A DNA stretch of 24,687 bases from an uncultured Eubacteriales bacterium. GTDB taxonomy: Bacteria; Bacillota; Clostridia; Christensenellales; UBA1242. Where the stretch lies: contig CARTDZ010000015.1 of assembly GCA_949067325.1 (NCBI GenBank), positions 1-24,687 of the forward strand. Reading direction: 5' to 3'. This document shows, one piece after another, positions 22,303 to 24,687 of the stretch; position 1 is the first letter of the stretch, and each line of letters starts with the position of its first letter. Below the pieces are notes generated by a model. It ran no database searches, had not been told where the DNA came from, and saw only the letters and a list, made by a program, of their open reading frames with translations. The translations under genes were made by a program, and so were the position numbers.

Positions 22303-22330
22303 AGTTATCACAAAAGGAAAAATTTGTCAA
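22303..22330 (-). promoter_or_regulatory. Probable lysS promoter
   Basis: TTGACA (22325-22330), 16 bases, and ATAACT (22303-22308) on the - strand, in the 49-base gap between the transglycosylase stop and lysS. The -35 is perfect; the -10 is fair. Confidence 0.5.
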
Positions 22331-22331
22331 A

Positions 22332-22871
22332 TTATTTATATCTTTTTTGATAATAATGAATGTTTTTCTGCACTTTTGAGAGATAATTTTGAGTTTCAGG
22401 ATATGGTATTTTTGTAAGCGAGGTTTGATCTGTTGAATATTCTGGGTTTGTCAGCCATGAGCGCACATTTGTTTGCCCTGCATTGTAAGCACAGATTGCC
22501 GCTTTTTCATCTTCAAAATATTTTGTAAGATATGAAAGATAATAACTGCCCAAGCGAATATTGTATGAAGGATTGTAGAGCAAGTTTTCGCTGTATTGCT
22601 CGCCAAGATTGTCAGCCAGCCACTTGGCTGTCGAAGGCAAGAGCTGCATAATGCCTACTGCACCTTTTGATGATTTGGCATTTGAATTGTATCCACTTTC
22701 TACATTTGCCACCGCAGCCACAAGTGCTGGATCAAGGCCAAATTCTTGAGCGGAAATAGTTATTTCATCTTTATATTTGACAGGATAAAAATAGCCATTT
22801 AAGCAGCTTAAAGAGAAGGCTAGAATAGTGACCAAAATTGCAAGTGAGAAGACAGAATAAAAATACTTCAT
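22332..22871 (-). CDS. Soluble or anchored lytic transglycosylase, SLT domain
   Basis: The enzyme cleaves peptidoglycan glycan strands without water, leaving anhydro-muramic ends. The 179-residue protein has an N-terminal hydrophobic signal or anchor (about 5-28) and an SLT domain from about 35. The catalytic glutamate is E58 in VANVESGYN, followed by GAVGIMQLLPSTA and the later motif AYNAGQTNV, all diagnostic of the Slt/MltE type. The segment SLSC at 20-23 resembles a lipobox only weakly, since Leu is missing at -3, so a membrane anchor or cleaved signal is equally possible. It is small and single-domain, like YjbJ of Bacillus. No clear Shine-Dalgarno precedes the ATG. The next gene, lysS, has its own promoter. 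Confidence 0.9.
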   Translation of the reverse strand: MKYFYSVFSLAILVTILAFSLSCLNGYFYPVKYKDEITISAQEFGLDPALVAAVANVESGYNSNAKSSKGAVGIMQLLPSTAKWLADNLGEQYSENLLYNPSYNIRLGSYYLSYLTKYFEDEKAAICAYNAGQTNVRSWLTNPEYSTDQTSLTKIPYPETQNYLSKVQKNIHYYQKRYK

Positions 22872-23203
22872 AACATATTGTATGGAGTATTTTTTAAATA
22901 ATACAGCGACAAATCTTTGTTTGTGCGAAAATCATATATTTCGCTTGCTTTTAGAAAAGAAATTTGAGTTTTATGGTTTTATTTTGAAGCATTTTAAGAT
23001 GTCGATAGCTTTTTTATATTTTTTAGGTTTGAGATAGAGTTTTTTAGAATTTGTTTTTTGTATTTCATTTGGAATTGGGGTTGGAATTGGGGTTGTTGTA
23101 TTTCGTTTGAATTTTCGAAATAAATTTGGAATTGGGTTTTTGAACTGAGCTTTTGGTATTTTGTTTTTGAAGCAAGTTTAGTATTTGGTTTAGAATGAAG
23201 TTA
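22872..23203. other. Spacer of low-complexity DNA
   Basis: No gene is supported here. The stretch is T- and G-rich on the + strand and includes the 12-bp repeat at 23071. The first 60 bases should hold the transglycosylase promoter, but no -35/-10 pair stands out. I see no terminator for the DUF3343 gene that ends at 23204. Confidence 0.6.
23071..23139. repeat. 12-bp repeat downstream of the DUF3343 gene
   Basis: Two perfect tandem copies of ggaattggggtt (23071 and 23083) are followed by a diverged third copy at 23128. The surrounding bases are looser variants such as tttgaatttt. Confidence 0.85.
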
Positions 23204-23461
23204 TTAAATGCGTTCGCAAGAAGTCCGCATACCCATACTTGTAATTTTATACATACCAGCAAAGCTTGGATAGCGACGCAGAGCAAGCATACTTCGCACT
23301 ATTTCAAGTGAAGACAGGTTGAATTTGACTGATATTCCGCAAGCCTGCCCTGCTTCTTTTGGCGTGTTTACGATTGCTGTTGCTATGCCGTTGTTTCGCA
23401 GAAAATTTGAAAATAATAGTGTTTCTGTTCGTGAGCGGAACACACATATTCCATATTGCAT
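23204..23461 (-). CDS. DUF3343 small sulfur/selenium-carrier-like protein
   Basis: DUF3343 proteins are small one-domain proteins, annotated as putative Se/S carriers and often linked to cysteine desulfurases. This one has 85 residues with the pattern TPKEAGQACGISVKF at 33-47; C41 is the conserved cysteine. The start is taken at MQYGICVF because GGAGG lies six bases before that ATG; an earlier ATG 21 bases upstream has no such site. The C-terminal tail (about 72-85, with a second Cys) is extra to the domain. It is divergent from the desulfurase gene, 71 bases away, so the two likely act together, the carrier receiving persulfide sulfur. That link is inference from context. Confidence 0.8.
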   Translation of the reverse strand: MQYGICVFRSRTETLLFSNFLRNNGIATAIVNTPKEAGQACGISVKFNLSSLEIVRSMLALRRYPSFAGMYKITSMGMRTSCERI

Positions 23462-23532
23462 AAGATGCCTCCAATGATGCACACATTGCCCTCTTTAACA
23501 CTATATTTATAAGTATAAAGGAAGGTGTTTGT

Positions 23533-24684
23533 GTGATTTATTTAGATAACAGTGCTTCGACTTTTGTGAAACCTCGTGAAGTGATTAAAGCAGTTGAAGA
23601 TGGGCTTTTGCATTATTCGGCCAATCCTGGCAGAAGTGGGCATAATGCGAGCATACGTACAGCCATGATTGTTGAAGAGACGAGAGAAAAACTGGCCAGA
23701 CATTTTGGAGCTTTGAAAAGTGAGCAAGTTTTCTTTTCAATGGGTTGCACTCAAGCTTTAAACATGGCAATTTTGGGGCTTGCAAGGCATGGTGGTCATG
23801 TTGTTTGCACTGAAAATGAACATAATTCTGTTTTAAGGCCGCTTGAATGGTTAAAAAACAGTGGCGTTATAGATTATTCTATAGCTTATCAAAATGGCAG
23901 AAGTGGAATTGACGTTGAAGCTATTAAAAGTTGTATTCGAGCAAATACATACATGGTCATTTGCAATCATATTTCAAACGTCAATGGTGACAAAGCTGAC
24001 ATTGATGAGATTGGCAAGTTTTGCAGAAGTCATGGGCTGATATTTTTGGTGGACGCAGCACAAAGTGGCGGACATGAGAGAATCAATATGACAGAAAGTT
24101 GTATTGATTTGCTGACTATTGCTGGACATAAAGGATTTTATGCGCCACAAGGCGTTGGAGCTTTGATTGCAAGCGGAGATATCCTGCCAGAGCCTATACT
24201 TTTTGGTGGAACTGGCACAAATTCGCTGGAGCTTGTTCAGCCAGATATATTTCCAGAGCGTCTTGAAAGCGGAACATTGCCTACACCTGCGATTATTGGA
24301 CTTAATGCAGGAATTGATTTTGTTGAAAGTCATTTTGATGAAATTCAAGGCAAGATTGATGATTTGACAACTTTTGTAAATTATGAGCTTAGAAAGCTTG
24401 GATTGCCCGTTTATACGCAGCCTGAAAACTCGCATGGAGTTATCGCTTTTAATATTCCGTCGCTAGGATCTGGTGAAGTTGCAACTCTGCTTGATGAGCA
24501 TTGGGGAATTTGCGTGCGAGGCGGATATCATTGTGCATCACTCAAACATAAGGCACTTGGAACACTTGCAGGCGGTGCTGTGCGAGCGTCAATATCATAT
24601 TTCAACACTTTCACAGATGTACAAAGATTGGTAGGAGCAGTTAAGACCATAATAAGAAAGAACAAAATACAAGTGGATGGATAG
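23533..24684 (+). CDS. Cysteine desulfurase family protein (TIGR01977 type)
   Basis: A class V PLP aminotransferase fold that extracts sulfur from cysteine. The 383-residue protein starts with GTG behind AAGGAAGG. It has MIYLDNSASTFVKP at the N-terminus, the PLP lysine K200 in IAGHKGFYAPQGVG, and the nucleophile C334 in RGGYHCASLKH, which is the SufS-like (class II) setting. The NPGRSGH (32-38) and SFFGGTGTNS-like (FGGTGTNS, 224-231) segments match the EF2568/TIGR01977 family, whose members are common next to DUF3343 and selenium or molybdenum genes. It is complete, stopping three bases before the window ends. It is distinct from the ThiI-linked desulfurase at 1581. Confidence 0.92.
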   Translation: MIYLDNSASTFVKPREVIKAVEDGLLHYSANPGRSGHNASIRTAMIVEETREKLARHFGALKSEQVFFSMGCTQALNMAILGLARHGGHVVCTENEHNSVLRPLEWLKNSGVIDYSIAYQNGRSGIDVEAIKSCIRANTYMVICNHISNVNGDKADIDEIGKFCRSHGLIFLVDAAQSGGHERINMTESCIDLLTIAGHKGFYAPQGVGALIASGDILPEPILFGGTGTNSLELVQPDIFPERLESGTLPTPAIIGLNAGIDFVESHFDEIQGKIDDLTTFVNYELRKLGLPVYTQPENSHGVIAFNIPSLGSGEVATLLDEHWGICVRGGYHCASLKHKALGTLAGGAVRASISYFNTFTDVQRLVGAVKTIIRKNKIQVDG

Positions 24685-24687
24685 ATC

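Noticed and set aside
22872..22925. A promoter for the transglycosylase gene
   Set aside because: Several TATTAT/TACAAT-like hexamers exist upstream but none has a -35 partner at 16-18 bases.

Overview
The window is a stretch of housekeeping chromosome from a low-GC, Gram-positive-type bacterium. The likely source is Bacillota, probably an uncultured gut-type Clostridia lineage, but this is inferred from gene content and no marker for exact placement is present. Supporting signs are a Phe T-box leader on pheST, AT-rich spacers, strong GGAG/GGAGG ribosome binding sites on most genes, the tig-clpP-clpX order, a ywlE-rpiB pair as in Bacillus, a ThiI without rhodanese domain paired with a NifS-like desulfurase, and a DUF3343/cysteine desulfurase pair. 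TGA is used as a stop codon (nifS-like gene), so the standard code applies.

Layout. 1-429: no convincing gene, ending in a terminator. 430-2825 (-): nifS-like then thiI, translationally coupled, making thiolated tRNA and thiamine sulfur; a promoter with a palindrome at its start point lies upstream. 2994-7242 (-): pheS-pheT behind a complete T-box riboswitch with specifier UUC. 7305-8156 (+): an RluA-family pseudouridine synthase, possibly leaderless. 8187-8486 (-): a leucine tRNA with anticodon AAG, whose 5' end is duplicated 153 bp upstream around a hairpin-rich insert. 8672-8998 (-): a small ferritin-like protein. 9130-12573 (-): tig, clpP and clpX, the ATP-dependent proteolysis and folding cluster. 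12675-15712 (-): two small membrane proteins, gapA, and a large membrane protein with a Ser/Lys-rich tail. 15763-17227 (-): rsfS, ywlE-like arginine phosphatase, rpiB. 17325-18149 (+): a four-helix membrane protein of unknown function. 18291-22871 (-): a lytic transglycosylase, lysS, nth, obgE, yhbY. 23204-24684: a DUF3343 protein and a TIGR01977-type cysteine desulfurase, transcribed divergently.

Most genes serve translation (two synthetases, tRNA thiolation, ribosome assembly and silencing), protein quality control and sulfur transfer. I see no phage, transposase, CRISPR array, toxin-antitoxin pair or defence island. The most unusual items are the A34 leucine tRNA, the duplicated tRNA 5' end with its structured insert, the habit of filling intercistronic spacers with short tandem repeats of different unit in each spacer, and a handful of unrecognised membrane proteins.
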